Source: Acidovorax sp. YS12 (GTDB lineage Bacteria > Pseudomonadota > Gammaproteobacteria > Burkholderiales > Burkholderiaceae_C). From it: a DNA stretch of 64,000 nucleotides. How positions within the stretch are numbered: position 1 is the first letter of the stretch; each line of letters opens with the position of its first letter. Of this stretch, positions 63,395 to 64,000 are shown one piece after another. The translations under genes were made by a program, and so were the position numbers. The stretch lies in the NCBI GenBank assembly GCA_021496925.1, contig CP053915.1, positions 1,674,001 to 1,738,000 of the forward strand. The letters are read 5' to 3'. Below the pieces are notes generated by a model. It searched no databases and was not told the DNA's origin. It saw only the letters and a list, made by a program, of their open reading frames with translations.

Positions 63395-64000
63395 TCAGTC
63401 CGCCCAGGTCACCAGCCCCGACCAGGCGGTCAGCAGCACCACCAGCCCGAACACGATGCGGTAGTAGGCGAACGGCACGAAGCTGTGCGAGCTGATGTAG
63501 CGCAGCAGCCAGCGCACGCACAGCCACGCGCTGATGAAGGAAAACACCAGGCCCACGGCGAACAGCGGCACGTCGGCTGCCGAGAGCAGCGCGCGCTCCT
63601 TGTACAGGCTGTACACGCCCGCGCCGATCAGCGTGGGGATGGCCAGGAAGAACGAGTAATCGGTGGCCGCCTTGCGCGACAGCCCCAGCAGCATGCCGCC
63701 GATGATGGTGGCGCCGCTGCGGCTGGTGCCCGGCACCATCGCCAGGCACTGCACCAGGCCCACCTTCAGCGCATCCAGCGGGCCCATCTCGTCCACCGAC
63801 TGGATGCGCACCGCCGCCTGCTGGCGCCGCTCCGCCCACAGAATGATGAAGCCGCCGACGATGAAGGTGCTGGCCACCACCACCGGCGTGAACAGGTGCG
63901 CCTTGATCGCCTTGCCCAGCAGCAGCCCCAGCACCACGGCGGGCAGAAAGCCGATGAGCACGTTCAGCGCGAAGCGCTGCGCCTGGCGCTGCGTGGGCAG
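63395..64000 (-). CDS. uppP: Undecaprenyl-diphosphatase UppP (5' end outside window)
   Basis: The frame is open to the right edge, so the N-terminal part is missing. About 200 C-terminal residues are visible, with membrane helices and the active-site stretch CLAMVPGTSRSGATIIGGMLLG (the PGTSRS motif, catalytic Ser/Arg). The acidic EGLTEFLP-type motif lies upstream. It dephosphorylates undecaprenyl pyrophosphate in the cytoplasmic membrane, recycling the carrier for peptidoglycan. It is convergent with the 7TMR-GGDEF gene, 9 bp apart. Confidence 0.93.
   Translation of the reverse strand: MPTQRQAQRFALNVLIGFLPAVVLGLLLGKAIKAHLFTPVVVASTFIVGGFIILWAERRQQAAVRIQSVDEMGPLDALKVGLVQCLAMVPGTSRSGATIIGGMLLGLSRKAATDYSFFLAIPTLIGAGVYSLYKERALLSAADVPLFAVGLVFSFISAWLCVRWLLRYISSHSFVPFAYYRIVFGLVVLLTAWSGLVTWAD

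Overview
The window is a stretch of GC-rich bacterial chromosome, coding on both strands almost without gaps. Gene content (glutaryl-CoA dehydrogenase next to a family III CoA-transferase, Liv-type uptake operon, MpaB-family oxygenase, CZB chemoreceptor, 7TMR-DISM diguanylate cyclase), codon choice and short dispersed repeats between genes suggest a beta-proteobacterium of the order Burkholderiales, most likely family Comamonadaceae (Acidovorax, Comamonas, Diaphorobacter or relatives). The genus is inferred by eye.

Layout. 1-2511: the end of a TAP-like secreted hydrolase and a lipoprotein clostripain-type protease. 2604-17355 (minus strand): a 13-gene catabolic operon. It runs from a branched-chain-type ABC importer (livK-H-M-G-F) through an SDR, a fused E1alpha/beta of a 2-oxoacid dehydrogenase complex, a VOC protein, E2, E3, a second SDR, an NAD(P) aldehyde dehydrogenase and a shikimate-dehydrogenase paralogue. 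A divergent FadR-type GntR regulator (17597-18385) followed by another VOC protein (18531-19133) probably controls it through TGGTCnGACCA-like operators at 17423-17606. The substrate cannot be read from sequence; an alicyclic or aromatic acid or hydroxyketone is plausible. 19269-25265: valS, galU, lemA and two TPM-domain genes. 25357-31771: an accessory block holding a SIR2 deacylase-like protein with an N-terminal FtsK-gamma-like winged helix, a Cys/His-containing small protein, an AT-richer PD-(D/E)XK nuclease, small unknown proteins, a Cas4-like plus DnaQ-like double nuclease (DUF2779) and a WYL regulator. A near-identical 17-bp palindrome lies upstream of both of its plus-strand transcription units. 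31901-37423: tusA, a Nudix hydrolase, cysM, tRNA-Leu(CAA), photolyase, GST and a LysR regulator. 37552-40136: glutarate/glutaryl-CoA catabolism. 40248-41267: two small envelope proteins. 41464-53742: a cyclic-di-GMP and two-component block (GGDEF, solute-binding protein, HD-GYP regulator, 1594-residue hybrid kinase, GGDEF-EAL). 54039-64000: mutS, a CZB chemoreceptor, an alpha/beta hydrolase, an MpaB-family oxygenase, a 7TMR-GGDEF protein and the end of uppP.

Three repeat classes stand out. Family 1 is a roughly 45-60 bp imperfect inverted repeat (AGCTGCCAGCGCTTG / CAAGCGCTGGCAGCT) with about 13 intergenic copies. One copy supplies the signal-peptide codons of a TPM-domain gene, and a related sequence lies in frame inside mutS. 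Family 2 is a roughly 125 bp element with three hairpins whose stems covary between copies at 7097, 40458 and 41276. A third, 160-bp imperfect palindrome (11292-11451) sits inside the catabolic operon.

The most promising undescribed items are the nuclease/SIR2/WYL block with its shared operator, the covarying family 2 element, and the use of a repeat as a signal peptide.
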